Made by a program: the position numbers and the translations under genes. From positions 13,271-77,270 of the forward strand of contig CAZMGB010000018.1 of assembly GCA_964565775.1 (NCBI GenBank): DNA of 64,000 bases, written 5' to 3'. The notes under the pieces were generated by a model. The model did not search any database, was not told the origin of the DNA, and saw only the letters and a list, made by a program, of their open reading frames with translations. The stretch is from CAZMGB01 sp964565775. GTDB lineage: Bacteria; Chloroflexota; Dehalococcoidia; DSTF01; JALHUB01. Positions within the stretch are counted from its first letter, which is position 1. The number at the start of each line of letters is the position of its first letter. Positions 42,191-51,453 of this stretch are shown here, one piece after another.

Positions 42191-42466
42191 CCGGCACAGG
42201 GTGATGCTCGAACCAGACGCCAAGGGGTGTGGCGGGCCGGCCGCTTTCCCGCCGCACCCTCTTCAGTGCCATCGACCCGTTTTCTTCGACCTCGCAGCCA
42301 GCGACCTGGTCGACGCCCAGCGGCGGGCAAACCCAGGGGCTTCGGGGTCTCCACAGGCGTGCCAGTACCGGCTCGAAGCCGCTGTCAGACCGTCGCCGAG
42401 CCTCCAGAGGGCAACGGCGACGGCACCGGTGACCGCTCTGGGATTCTCCCCAAGGAGGACCGTACT

Positions 42467-44050
42467 GTGGGGACTCTACTCGTAAACCCTCCCTACCCTC
42501 TTACAGAGTGGCCCAACATGCCCCTTGGCCTGAGCTACATCGCGGCGGTGCTCGAAAAGAACGGGGTCGAGGTCAAAGTCCTCGACCTCCTGGTGAGCGA
42601 ATACTCGGAGGAGAAGGTGCGCCGCTCCATGGCGGAGTTCAGGCCAGAGGTCGTGGGCGTGACCGCCGTGACCATGAACTACCCCATATCGTCGAACATA
42701 CTCAGGCTGTGCAAGACGTTCGACGAGAACGTCATCACCGTGATCGGCGGCCCCCACGTGACCTTCTGTGCCGAGCGAACACTCAAGGAGGCCCCATGGA
42801 TTGACATTGTGGTGAGGGGAGAGGGGGAGAATACGATGCTCGACATCGTCAGGGGAAAGGCGCTCCCGGAGATAGAGGGTCTCGTCTTCAGGAAAGACGA
42901 CGGCGCGGTGACGACCGGCGACCGGCCCTGGATCAAGAACCTGGACGAGCTTCCGTTTCCGGCCAGACACCTGTTCCCGCTATCGAATTACCACGCTTTC
43001 AGCGCCGGCGGCACCCTTGTCACCGGCAGAGGCTGCCCCTTCAACTGCATCTTCTGCGCAGGTCACAGGATGACGGGCAGGAGGGTTCGGCTGCGCAACC
43101 CGAAGCTGGTCGTGGATGAGATGCAGCTAGTTCAGGAGCTGGGGTTCAAGGAGATCTACGTCGAGGATGATCTTCTCACCTTGAACCACGTGCATGTCAA
43201 CGCCATCTGCGACGAGATACTGGACAGGGGCCTCAAGCTCAGGTGGAACGCCTTCTCCAGGGTGGACACCGTCAGCAGAGAACTCTTGAAGAAGATGAAG
43301 CAGGCGGGCTGCTTCGGTTTGCTCTACGGCGTCGAGAGTGGAAACCAGGAGATACTGGACAGGGCCAAGAAGAAGATCACTCTCGAGAAGGTGAGGCAGG
43401 CGGTGGCCCTGGCAAAGGAGATGGGCATGAACCCCGTGACCTCCTTTATCCTGGGGCTGCCTGGGGAGACCAGGGGCACCATGAGGCAGAGCTATGACTT
43501 TGCCAGACAACTGGGCACCTCATGCGGCTTCCATGTGCTGGCTCCTTTCCCCGGAACCGAGGTGAGGGAGAAAGCCCAGGAATACGGCATCACGATCCTG
43601 ACCGACGACTGGTCGAAGTACGATGCCAACCGGGCCGTCACCACAACGCCGGATGCCGGCGTCGCTGACGTGACCGAAATCCTGCGCGAGTACTACAGCG
43701 ACATAAAGCACTACATCGGCCATCAGAAGAGTCAGGCCCAAGAGGGCAAGCTGAGCGATGAGGAGATGCGAGAGGTAAGTCTGAGGAGCGAGCGACGCTT
43801 CGCCTGGAGCCTGCTCAAGAGCGATTGCATCGAGAAGCTCGGGCCGCTGGAACTGGGAGAGAGCCCGACCAGAGACCTGGCGCGGAGGCTGGCGCAGCGC
43901 CTATCGCTGCCCCTCGACCAGGCTGAGGAACAGGTGGTGCGTCTGGAGGCCGAAGGGCTGCTGGTCCGCCAGGTGGAAAACAAACACGTCCTCTGGAGCT
44001 GGAGCAGGCCCCTTCGAGGTGAGCTGTATTCTGGGGTAGGGGTGGAATGA
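42467..44050 (+). CDS. B12-binding-domain radical SAM protein
   Basis: The protein has 527 residues. The N-terminal Rossmann-like B12-binding domain (about 1-130) has VNPPYPLTEWPNMPLGLSYI and GGPHVTF but no DxHxxG motif, so base-off cobalamin binding is not shown. The radical SAM core begins at GRGCPFNCIFCAG (CxxxCxxC, about 189-201), with SFILGLPGET later. About 130 C-terminal residues form a helical extension ending in a winged-helix-like segment. Family members methylate or rearrange unactivated carbons. The GTG at 42467 follows AAGGAGG. No pathway partners are near. Confidence 0.88.
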   Translation: MGTLLVNPPYPLTEWPNMPLGLSYIAAVLEKNGVEVKVLDLLVSEYSEEKVRRSMAEFRPEVVGVTAVTMNYPISSNILRLCKTFDENVITVIGGPHVTFCAERTLKEAPWIDIVVRGEGENTMLDIVRGKALPEIEGLVFRKDDGAVTTGDRPWIKNLDELPFPARHLFPLSNYHAFSAGGTLVTGRGCPFNCIFCAGHRMTGRRVRLRNPKLVVDEMQLVQELGFKEIYVEDDLLTLNHVHVNAICDEILDRGLKLRWNAFSRVDTVSRELLKKMKQAGCFGLLYGVESGNQEILDRAKKKITLEKVRQAVALAKEMGMNPVTSFILGLPGETRGTMRQSYDFARQLGTSCGFHVLAPFPGTEVREKAQEYGITILTDDWSKYDANRAVTTTPDAGVADVTEILREYYSDIKHYIGHQKSQAQEGKLSDEEMREVSLRSERRFAWSLLKSDCIEKLGPLELGESPTRDLARRLAQRLSLPLDQAEEQVVRLEAEGLLVRQVENKHVLWSWSRPLRGELYSGVGVE

Positions 44051-44097
44051 AATGAGGGGGCCCTCGGCTACGTGGGTTCTGGAGAGGAGGTGCGTTG

Positions 44098-44637
44098 ATG
44101 GACTGTCCAAAGTGCCGCAAGCGTCTTGAGACTGTCACCATCGGCGGCGTCCGTGTCCAGCGCTGCACACGCTGTGGTGGCACTTGGTACGACAAGAATG
44201 AATTGCGGGTGCTGAAGGACAAGGAATCACGCGGCGACTACCGCTGGATCGACTTCGATCTGTGGAAGGACGCTGGGAAGTTTCGAGCGCGGAGGCAGCA
44301 GCGCTACTCCTGTCCCAGGGACCAACTGCCGATGGCCACCGTCCACTACGGCGGATCGTCCATCGCCGTGGACATATGCTCTCAGTGTGAAGGCATCTGG
44401 CTGGACAAAGGCGAGTATGAAGAGATTGTCAGGTACCTGGAGAAGACGGTGGATAGCAGTTCCGTCAGGGACTATGTGAAGGATATCCGGGACGAGTTTG
44501 TTGAGCTACTTGAAGCGCGCGAAGCGCCCTGGAGCGTGATGAAGGACCTGGGCAAGATTCTATATCTGCTCCAGCTCCGCTTCGTGCTGAACCACCCCAA
44601 GCTGGCTCGCGCTGCCGCGGCGTTACCGAAGTTCTAG
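44098..44637 (+). CDS. Double zinc-ribbon (zf-TFIIB-like) protein
   Basis: The protein has 179 residues. Two zinc ribbons of the TFIIB-like small family are seen: CPKCRKRLE...CTRCGGTWYDKNEL (about 3-37) and CPRDQLPM...CSQCEGIWLDKGEYE (about 74-110). A helical C-terminus follows. The role is unknown; such proteins may act in protein or nucleic acid binding. GGAGAGGAGG precedes the ATG. It follows the radical SAM gene by 47 bases and may share its transcript. Confidence 0.82.
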   Translation: MDCPKCRKRLETVTIGGVRVQRCTRCGGTWYDKNELRVLKDKESRGDYRWIDFDLWKDAGKFRARRQQRYSCPRDQLPMATVHYGGSSIAVDICSQCEGIWLDKGEYEEIVRYLEKTVDSSSVRDYVKDIRDEFVELLEAREAPWSVMKDLGKILYLLQLRFVLNHPKLARAAAALPKF

Positions 44638-44671
44638 TGAGAAGGTCTACGGCGGAAGCTCGCCTGGACGT

Positions 44672-45463
44672 CTACTTGGCAGCCTCGATCTCCAAACGCA
44701 CCATGCGAACATGTATGACGCCGCGCTCGTCGGGTGGGCAATGCTCCAGATACCGGTCAAGTAGCTGAGCCGTGAATTCGTCTCGTCTCTCCGGCGGCAC
44801 TCGCTGCGTGTACGGCAGCCATGTGGTGCGGATCCATCCCTCGAAGGCGGCGCGGTCGGCATGGGTCATGTCCTTCTCGATCAAATCGGCTCGCCGCGTT
44901 GTCAGGCCCGCCTCGCCCAGCCAGACTCGATACTCCTCCGGACCGTAGAACCCATAGGGCATCGCGAAGTCGTCGAAGTACGAGCGCCACTCCTCGGCAC
45001 GGAGCATCCCCTCCAGCACCGCCAGGACACCTCCGGCGTTCCCGCTCCCGCCCATCTGGAGAATGATTCTGGCCCCACGCTTGGCACTGTCGAATATCCC
45101 CCTCAGCACGGGCCGGTGGTCGCGCAACCAGTGGAGAACGGCGTTGGAGAAGACGACGTTGAATCCATCGCGGAAGGGCAAGAACCGGGCATCGCCCAGT
45201 ACGAACGAAAGGTTGGAGTGATCGGCGATTGGATGGCGGCTCCGCGCCCGGGCGACCATCGCCCCCGAGTTGTCGATGCCGACGACGAAGCCCTTGGGCA
45301 GCCGGGCGGCGATCTCCGCAGTGACTTTGCCATCACCGCAGCCGATGTCGAGTGCGATCTCGTCGCCCCGCAGCTCAAGCTTGTCGATGAGCTCGCGCGC
45401 CCACTGCTGCTGTTGCCCGGAGTGCCGCTCGTAGTCGGCAGCGTCCCAGTCGTAGAGCGGCAT
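44672..45463 (-). CDS. SAM-dependent methyltransferase (trans-aconitate methyltransferase-like)
   Basis: This 263-residue class I methyltransferase has the SAM motif ALDIGCGDGKVTAEIA (about 38-53), the acidic residue in VVGIDNSGAMV, LGDARFLPF, and FSNAVLHWLRDH, all as in Tam-type enzymes that methylate carboxylates. The substrate remains open. It converges on the zinc ribbon gene. Confidence 0.85.
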   Translation of the reverse strand: MPLYDWDAADYERHSGQQQQWARELIDKLELRGDEIALDIGCGDGKVTAEIAARLPKGFVVGIDNSGAMVARARSRHPIADHSNLSFVLGDARFLPFRDGFNVVFSNAVLHWLRDHRPVLRGIFDSAKRGARIILQMGGSGNAGGVLAVLEGMLRAEEWRSYFDDFAMPYGFYGPEEYRVWLGEAGLTTRRADLIEKDMTHADRAAFEGWIRTTWLPYTQRVPPERRDEFTAQLLDRYLEHCPPDERGVIHVRMVRLEIEAAK

Positions 45464-45537
45464 CAGGTCGAACCGCGTTCAGATGCATGGGTTCCCGCAG
45501 CCGACGTTGGGATCATTTTGCCACCTAGACGGCCACG

Positions 45538-46302
45538 TCACGCCAACGATGCACTGTCAGGCGGCTCAGGCGACGCTCGCCCTTCTTCGCTACAGGCGTC
45601 GAACCGCACCTCTCCGCTCTCGTTCTGGAGTCGTTCCCGCTCCTTAAGGTACTGGCCGTACCATGCTCGCGTGACTTCAGCCAGATGTTCCTCCCATGCT
45701 TTGTTTCGACCTACCCTCGCCACCTCGTCCCCCAGGACATGAGCGACTCGAATACCAACGTCGCTGAGATAACCGAGTGTTCCTCGGCAAAGGACCCCGT
45801 CATAGGAGCTTATGCGATAGCTGCCGCCAACATAGCCGATGAGTCGCGAGGCCTGCCTGGGGTGCGTAGCTTTGCTGAGAAAGTCGTATGCCTTGATCAT
45901 GGAGTCGCTGACGGCCTTGTTCGGGTGCTGCTGTAGGCCCGTAACGATCGGAGGTTGGAAGTCTTCGTTAAGAGCTCGTGTCGCCTGATCGGGGAACTTC
46001 TGGAAGTAAAGGAATTGGGAAAGATGTTCCAGGACCATGCGGGCACAGGCAAGCGCTGGCTGGTAGTAGCCCCGCAATACTACAGCGTATCCTGACTCCA
46101 GGCTCGCCGCTGAGACATTCAGGAGCTGTATCCGAAGGCGTTCAGCGTCGTCACCGAGATTAGAATTGCTGATGTTAGTGAACCCGCTTCGGATCAAGTC
46201 GATCAGTTGCTCAAGCAGTTCTACAGCGCCGGCGTTTTCTTGTCTTGCCTTGGCCTCCGCCCGATTCCATAGGCCTTCCAGCTCACCCCTGGCGTCGCTC
46301 AT
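45538..46302 (-). CDS. Helical protein of unknown function
   Basis: This 254-residue protein is almost wholly alpha-helical. A central segment (YYQPALACARMVLEHLSQFLYF) and a later KATHPRQASRL recall HEPN-type or DUF5677-type proteins, where RxxxxH-like motifs act as RNases, but the motif is not clear enough to assign. Its DNA looks less GC-rich than neighbours, with tRNA-Val 109 bases beyond its start, so it may have been acquired beside the tRNA. Weak ribosome site. Confidence 0.55.
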   Translation of the reverse strand: MSDARGELEGLWNRAEAKARQENAGAVELLEQLIDLIRSGFTNISNSNLGDDAERLRIQLLNVSAASLESGYAVVLRGYYQPALACARMVLEHLSQFLYFQKFPDQATRALNEDFQPPIVTGLQQHPNKAVSDSMIKAYDFLSKATHPRQASRLIGYVGGSYRISSYDGVLCRGTLGYLSDVGIRVAHVLGDEVARVGRNKAWEEHLAEVTRAWYGQYLKERERLQNESGEVRFDACSEEGRASPEPPDSASLA

Positions 46303-46410
46303 CACACGTCACCCATCCAGCCTGCTCGGAGCTCTTGCTGCCAGTGCTGCTGTCAATAGGCCCTCGGCCGAGCGCCTAGGGCCTTCTTCGCGCCCGTGTG
46401 ATCCAGTTGG

Positions 46411-46487
46411 TGGTGGGCGATGCAGGACTCGAACCTGCGACCTTCTGTGTGTAAAACAGACGCTCTAGCCACCTGAGCTAATCGCCC
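46411..46487 (-). tRNA. tRNA-Val (anticodon UAC)
   Basis: The minus strand folds into a normal cloverleaf: acceptor GGGCGAT/ATCGCCC, D arm with GCTCAGGTGGCTAGAGC, anticodon loop TTTACAC with TAC, T arm GCAGGTTCGAGTCCTGC, and an encoded 3' CCA (46411-46413). Confidence 0.96.
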
Positions 46488-46521
46488 GCGAGACGCTCCC
46501 CCGGAACGGGGGCAACTGAAT

Positions 46522-46549
46522 GCTATAGAAAAGCGCCGTCGCAGGTCAA
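46522..46549 (-). promoter_or_regulatory. Promoter of tRNA-Val
   Basis: On the minus strand TTGACC (46544-46549) and TATAGC (46522-46527) are 16 bases apart, upstream of the tRNA. A small hairpin of five C-G pairs (46498-46512) lies between promoter and gene. Confidence 0.6.
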
Positions 46550-46587
46550 GCGACGACGCGGGCGCTTCCGCCGTCAGGGCTGCCGGG

Positions 46588-48978
46588 TTACAACGCGAAC
46601 TCCTTATCCTCACCCGGCCCCAGCTGATAGACCCTCTCCTTGAAACCCAACTTGATGGGTTCCGCCCCGTCTTTGTGGCTCCTCACCTTGAGGCGGTCGC
46701 CCGTGATCTCGACTTCAAACCAGCGCTGTCGATAGCGCAGGCGCAGGGTGAGGCACACCACCTCGTCCGGAAGGCACGGGTTGAACCACAGCACGTCGTC
46801 GCGGGCCGCGATGCCGGTGTATCCCCGCTGCATCAGGTCGATGGTGCCGGCCATGGCGCCGAGATGAATGCCCTCCGCCGTTGTCCCGCCCTGAATGTCG
46901 GCGATGTCGCTCTCCAGCGCCTCGCAGAACAACCTCCAGGACCGCGGGCGGTCGGAGCGCGCGAGAACCCAGGAATGAACGACCCGGCTCAAAGTCGATC
47001 CGTGCGAGGTCCGCTGCAGGTAGTAGTGAACGTTCTTGGGGATGGTGTCGGGCTCGAACGGGTACCGGAGACGATCGAAGAGCTCGCGTAGCTCCTCGGC
47101 GGAGAACAGGTAGAACAGCATCAGCACATCCGCCTGCTTCGACGCCTTGTAGCGGTTGGGGGTATCGCCCTCTGACTCGAGAATACGGTCAAGACGCTGG
47201 ATGTCGCCGTACTTCTTGCGGTATGCGTCCCAGTTGAATTCCGCCAGTTGCTCATAGCCTTCGAACTGGCTGATGATGCCGTCCTCGTGGAAGACGACGC
47301 GCATCTTGCGGCTGACGTCGTCCCAGCGGTCAATCTCCTCCCGCTCCAGGTGCAGCGTCTCGCACAGCTCCCGCCGGCGCTCGCCCGGCAGTATCTGCAG
47401 GATATCGAGCGCTCGACAGAGGACCCACGCGGCCATGACGTTAGTGTAGGCGTTGTTGTTGAGACCCGGCTCGTCGGTGTCCACATAGCCGTCGTGGTAC
47501 TCGTCAGGCCCCATGACGCCGAGGATCTCGTAGCGGTCGAGCTCGGAATTGTAGGTGGCGATACTTGCCCAGAAGCGAGCGATCTCCAGGAACATCTCCG
47601 CTCCGTAGTAGTAGAGAAACTCCGTGTCGCTGGTAACCTGATAGTACTCCCAGACCTTGTAGGCGATGGCAGAATTGATGTGCCGCTGCAGGTGGCTACT
47701 GTCGGGGAGCCAGCGCCCTGATCGCGGGTTGAGGTGAAGCTTCTGGCTCTCTTCGCGTCCGTCGCTCCCCGCCTGCCACGGATACATGGCCCCGCGATAG
47801 CCCGCCTCTCGTGCGGCCCAACGTGCCTCGGGAAGCCGCCGATGGCGATAGCGCAGCAGCGCCCGCGTGAGCTCGGGGAGGCGGTAGTTGAGGAACGGAA
47901 AGATGAAGAGCTCATCCCAGAATATGTGGCCGCGGTAGGCTTCGCCGTGCCAACCGCGGGCGGGCACGCTGACGTCGAGGTCGATGGTGTGAGCCGAGGC
48001 GGTCTGCAACAGGTGAAAGACGTGCATGCGCAGTATGAGTGTCGTGTGGTTGCTGTCGGCGACATCGATATCGAAGCGCTCCCAGAGATGCTTCCATGCG
48101 AGGACGTGGCTTTGCAGCAGGTCATCGAACCCGTCGGTGCGCTCGATCGCCTTTCGAGCCTCGAGGCCGCTCTCCGAGATGCCGCGATCTCGCGAAGTGA
48201 AGAGAGACGCGATCTTCTCGATGGTGACTCTGCTTCCCGCCGTGACTTCGCACGTAAACTCGTGGGCGACGTAGTCCGGCTCGCGCACCGTGCTCCGCTG
48301 CACCGCCGTCGGCTCTCCGTCGACAAACAGGCGCGTCCGGGCGGCCATGGCGATCTCGATGCGCGACTGATTCGTCCTCGCCATCAGCCAAACGCCGTCC
48401 TCGCCCACCGTCCCCACCCCCAGCGGCTCCAGGTGCTTGTTGTTGAGCTGACGATATCGCTTGACGCCGGCGTTGACGACGCGGCCGTCGAGCGCCGAGC
48501 GGACGTCCAGACGACCCGACCAGTTCTCTGGAGTCAGTGTGGTCTCGAGGGCAGCGAGGTGCCGGTTTCGCATGTCAACGAAACGTCGGCTCGTGAGCGT
48601 CGTCAGCCGGTCCTTGCCGTCGCGGAAGCGGATCGTACGGACGAGCACCGCTTCCTTCAGCTTCAGCTCCTGCCTGTAGCAGAGGACCTCTACCTTGCTG
48701 AGGTCGAACCACTCGCCTCGCTCAATGCGGAAGGTCAGGGGAAGCCAGTTCGGCAGGTTGACCAGATCCTCGTTCTCAATCGTGCGCCCTTCGATCTCGG
48801 TAGTGAGGCGGTTGTAGCCACCGGCGAGATAAGTGCCGGGGTAGTGAACGTTGCCGGCGTCAGATTCCGGTGCCGCACCTCTCGTGGCGAAGTAGCCGTT
48901 GGCGAGCGTACAGAGGGCCTCTCGCAGACCCTCCTGCTGGGGATCGAACCCCTCGTAGACGAAAGACCAGCTATCCAT
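46588..48978 (-). CDS. Glycoside hydrolase family 65 disaccharide phosphorylase
   Basis: This 796-residue enzyme of the GH65 family phosphorolyses alpha-disaccharides such as trehalose, maltose or kojibiose (or their 6-phosphates) to beta-glucose-1-phosphate. An N-terminal beta-sandwich (about 1-270) precedes the (alpha/alpha)6 barrel. The general acid Glu493 sits in MGPDEYHDG. YKASKQADVLML and QRTSHGSTLS fit the phosphate-binding elements, pointing to a phosphorylase and not a hydrolase. Its start overlaps the upstream gene stop by 8 bp. The product, beta-glucose-1-phosphate, is the substrate of the beta-phosphoglucomutase domain encoded there. Confidence 0.9.
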   Translation of the reverse strand: MDSWSFVYEGFDPQQEGLREALCTLANGYFATRGAAPESDAGNVHYPGTYLAGGYNRLTTEIEGRTIENEDLVNLPNWLPLTFRIERGEWFDLSKVEVLCYRQELKLKEAVLVRTIRFRDGKDRLTTLTSRRFVDMRNRHLAALETTLTPENWSGRLDVRSALDGRVVNAGVKRYRQLNNKHLEPLGVGTVGEDGVWLMARTNQSRIEIAMAARTRLFVDGEPTAVQRSTVREPDYVAHEFTCEVTAGSRVTIEKIASLFTSRDRGISESGLEARKAIERTDGFDDLLQSHVLAWKHLWERFDIDVADSNHTTLILRMHVFHLLQTASAHTIDLDVSVPARGWHGEAYRGHIFWDELFIFPFLNYRLPELTRALLRYRHRRLPEARWAAREAGYRGAMYPWQAGSDGREESQKLHLNPRSGRWLPDSSHLQRHINSAIAYKVWEYYQVTSDTEFLYYYGAEMFLEIARFWASIATYNSELDRYEILGVMGPDEYHDGYVDTDEPGLNNNAYTNVMAAWVLCRALDILQILPGERRRELCETLHLEREEIDRWDDVSRKMRVVFHEDGIISQFEGYEQLAEFNWDAYRKKYGDIQRLDRILESEGDTPNRYKASKQADVLMLFYLFSAEELRELFDRLRYPFEPDTIPKNVHYYLQRTSHGSTLSRVVHSWVLARSDRPRSWRLFCEALESDIADIQGGTTAEGIHLGAMAGTIDLMQRGYTGIAARDDVLWFNPCLPDEVVCLTLRLRYRQRWFEVEITGDRLKVRSHKDGAEPIKLGFKERVYQLGPGEDKEFAL

Positions 48979-50551
48979 CCGCTATCCCCTCGAGCTCGGA
49001 AGCCAGCATCACGAGAAAGCGGCGGACTTCTTCCGGGTCCTGGAGCGCGAAACGGGCCGCCGTTTGCCGCGACTCGTCGCGGACGACAATGCCGATGCCC
49101 TTGCTGTTCAACGCCCTGAAGGCGTCCTCGTCGGTGACGTCGTCGCCGACGTAGAAGGGAAGGACATCGGTCTGATCGAGACCGAGGACACCGAGCAGCC
49201 AGAGCACGGCCTTGCCCTTGTGCCACTCGATCTGAGGCCGGAGCTCGTAGACCTTCTTGCCGCCCGACTTTCGCAACTCCGGGTGGCCTGCCAGCACGCG
49301 GTCGACGACCTGTTCGATCGCAGGCACGTCTTCCTCGCGGGCCTGGCGATAGTGGACGGCGATGGCGAACTTCTTGCGCTCAACCCAGGCACCGGGAATT
49401 GAACCCAACGGTTCGCGGAGTTCCGCTTCGGCCTGATCGAGCACGGGAAGGAACGCCTTGCCTTGCTCATTCTGCGTGCGCCACCCGCGAGGTCCGGCGA
49501 TGTCAAAGCCGTGGCTGCCGGCGTAGTAGATCGATTCGATTCTCACCTTGTCCCGGACATCATCCAGGTCCCTGCCGCTGATGATGGCCACGGTACAGCG
49601 CCCCGCGAGGTCCTCGATGGTGGCGCGCATTTCGTCTCCGAGGACCGCGAGGTCGGGGTGATCGACAATCGGCGTCAGCGTGCCGTCGTAATCGAGGAAC
49701 ACGGCGATGCGCTTGCCGGCCATCCGCCAGCGTATCTCCTCCGCGTGCTCCAGGGCAGAGGGCAGGGTCTGGAGGTCCGCCGTCGCGGCGGGTCCCCCGT
49801 CCGCCACAACGACTTCATCGAGATCGGCGACCTCGACGTGGGCGCCGTGCTCCTTCAGGACGCCGGTCTCGCCGGACCTGTTCACACCGACCACCAGCCC
49901 GAAATGCCCGTCGCGGCCGGCCTCTACACCCGCGATCGCATCCTCCACAACTACGGCACGCTCGGGAACGGTATCGAGGCGCCTGGCGGCCTCGACGAAG
50001 ACCGCCGGGGCAGGTTTGCCCGCCAGCCCAAGTTCGTCTGCATCTACGCCGTCTACCTTCGCGTCGAACAGTTCCAGGACCCCTGCAGCCCTCAGTACGT
50101 CGCTGCAGTTCTTGCTGGCGGAAATGATCGCCGTCCTGATGCCCTTGGCCCTCAATGCAAGGATCAAGTCGACTGTCGATTTGTAGACTTCGGCACCGTG
50201 CTTCGTCAGGTGCTCCTGAAAGTACAAGTTCTTTCGGTTGCCGAGCCCGCAGACCGTCTCTCGATCGGGCGGGTCGTCAGGCTCGCCGTAGGGTAGGGAA
50301 ACGCCGCGCGATTCCAGGAAGCTCACAACGCCGTCGAATCGAGGCTTGCCGTCGATGTAGTGCCGGTAGTCCGCGTCGACATCGAACGGCTGGAACGGTT
50401 TGCCCTCGCGCGCCGCCCGTTCCCGAAGGAAGTCGTCGAACAGCCGCTTCCAGGTCATGGCATGAACGGACGCCGTCCTGGTCACAACTCCGTCCATATC
50501 GAAGATGACGGCATCAACTTCGCTTCGGGAGATCGTGACGGCAGGGCTCAT
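48971..50551 (-). CDS. Fused beta-phosphoglucomutase-like HAD and trehalose-6-phosphate phosphatase
   Basis: The protein has 526 residues and two HAD domains. The N-terminal one (about 10-245) has FDMDGVVT, a helical cap and VVEDAIAGVEAG, as in beta-phosphoglucomutase. The C-terminal one (about 275-520) is OtsB-like, with FLDYDGTLTPI, SGRDLDDV and YVGDDVTDEDAF. The first would convert beta-glucose-1-phosphate to glucose-6-phosphate; the second removes phosphate from trehalose-6-phosphate. With the overlapping GH65 gene this gives the same domain order as the single mycobacterial OtsB1 protein (Rv2006, from memory). No trehalose-6-phosphate synthase is in the window. Confidence 0.9.
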   Translation of the reverse strand: MSPAVTISRSEVDAVIFDMDGVVTRTASVHAMTWKRLFDDFLRERAAREGKPFQPFDVDADYRHYIDGKPRFDGVVSFLESRGVSLPYGEPDDPPDRETVCGLGNRKNLYFQEHLTKHGAEVYKSTVDLILALRAKGIRTAIISASKNCSDVLRAAGVLELFDAKVDGVDADELGLAGKPAPAVFVEAARRLDTVPERAVVVEDAIAGVEAGRDGHFGLVVGVNRSGETGVLKEHGAHVEVADLDEVVVADGGPAATADLQTLPSALEHAEEIRWRMAGKRIAVFLDYDGTLTPIVDHPDLAVLGDEMRATIEDLAGRCTVAIISGRDLDDVRDKVRIESIYYAGSHGFDIAGPRGWRTQNEQGKAFLPVLDQAEAELREPLGSIPGAWVERKKFAIAVHYRQAREEDVPAIEQVVDRVLAGHPELRKSGGKKVYELRPQIEWHKGKAVLWLLGVLGLDQTDVLPFYVGDDVTDEDAFRALNSKGIGIVVRDESRQTAARFALQDPEEVRRFLVMLASELEGIADG

Positions 50552-50867
50552 GGGCGCGTTCCCGTTCTCACGCAGGTGCGGAACAGATTATGTTACCGTA
50601 TCGGCTTCGTAGGGGTAAGCACCACGTCAATTATCGGTTCCGCGGTAGCAAGGTAGAGGGGGCCAGGCCGAAGCACCGACTGCCTGGCCGGCGCGCGGGC
50701 TGCTGGGAGCCGGACTAGGCAGTGCCGTGCCTCGCCGAAGGTGCTCCCCGATTCGAGCTGAGCCACCCCAGCCGCCGGACGTGCCAAGGAGCCTGGATCG
50801 AAGCGGGCTCGCCGGAGTATCCTGTTGCCCAGCCGGTTCGGTCGAGAAGTCACGCAAGGGGGATACG
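50552..50867. other. Divergent intergenic region, 316 bp
   Basis: This separates the HAD fusion gene from the plus-strand AhpD-like gene. An AT-richer stretch at 50587-50635 may hold promoters, but no pair of consensus hexamers is convincing. Nothing else is seen. Confidence 0.35.
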
Positions 50868-51416
50868 ATGGCGCGCGTGGGTTACGTCGCTACGACGGAG
50901 GCGCAGGGTGATGCCCGCGAGGTGCTCACCAAGATGGAAGGTCGGGGGTCAGCCGTCCTCAACCTTCATCGAGCCGTGGCCAACAGCCCGAACATGCTGC
51001 GCAACTTCATGCGCCTGGGCAACTCGCTGCTCCTCCATGGGGCGCTCCCGCCTCACTTGCGCGAGCTCGCCATCCTGCGCATCGCCCAGATGACGGACGC
51101 CGGCTACGAGTGGGCCCACCATGTCCCCATCGCCCGCCAGGCTGGAGTTGGCGAAGAGCAGATCGCCGCCCTATCGACCTGGCAGACGTCTCCACATTTC
51201 GACGGGCGGGAGCGCGCCGTACTGCGCTACGTCGAGAGCACCACCTCCGCGGTGAAAGTGCCCGATGAGGCGTTCCGAGAGGTCCGAACGCACCTCGGCG
51301 AGGCGGAGGTCGTCGAGCTGACGCTGGTGGTGGGCTACTGGGGGCTGGTGGCGCGCCTCCTGGTGGCACTGGAGATCGACCTGGAGCCGCCGTTCGTTCA
51401 GTATCTCCCCCGCTAG
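50868..51416 (+). CDS. Carboxymuconolactone decarboxylase/AhpD-family protein
   Basis: This 182-residue helical protein of the CMD clan has LRELAILRIAQMTDAGYEWAHHVPIARQAG in the middle, the family hallmark. The CxxC pair of AhpD peroxidases is absent, so thiol peroxidase activity is not expected; decarboxylase- or lyase-like roles are known in the clan. GCAAGGGGG precedes the ATG. It converges on the GNAT gene, with a hairpin (51419-51424 with 51433-51438) between the stops. Confidence 0.82.
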   Translation: MARVGYVATTEAQGDAREVLTKMEGRGSAVLNLHRAVANSPNMLRNFMRLGNSLLLHGALPPHLRELAILRIAQMTDAGYEWAHHVPIARQAGVGEEQIAALSTWQTSPHFDGRERAVLRYVESTTSAVKVPDEAFREVRTHLGEAEVVELTLVVGYWGLVARLLVALEIDLEPPFVQYLPR

Positions 51417-51453
51417 GGACCGCTCGGCGCCAAGCGGTGGGGAGGCAGCTTCC

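Noticed and set aside
42227..42466. An 80-residue N-terminal extension of the radical SAM gene
   Set aside because: Composition is Arg/Pro/Gly-rich shadow; AAGGAGG and GTG at 42467 give a natural domain start.
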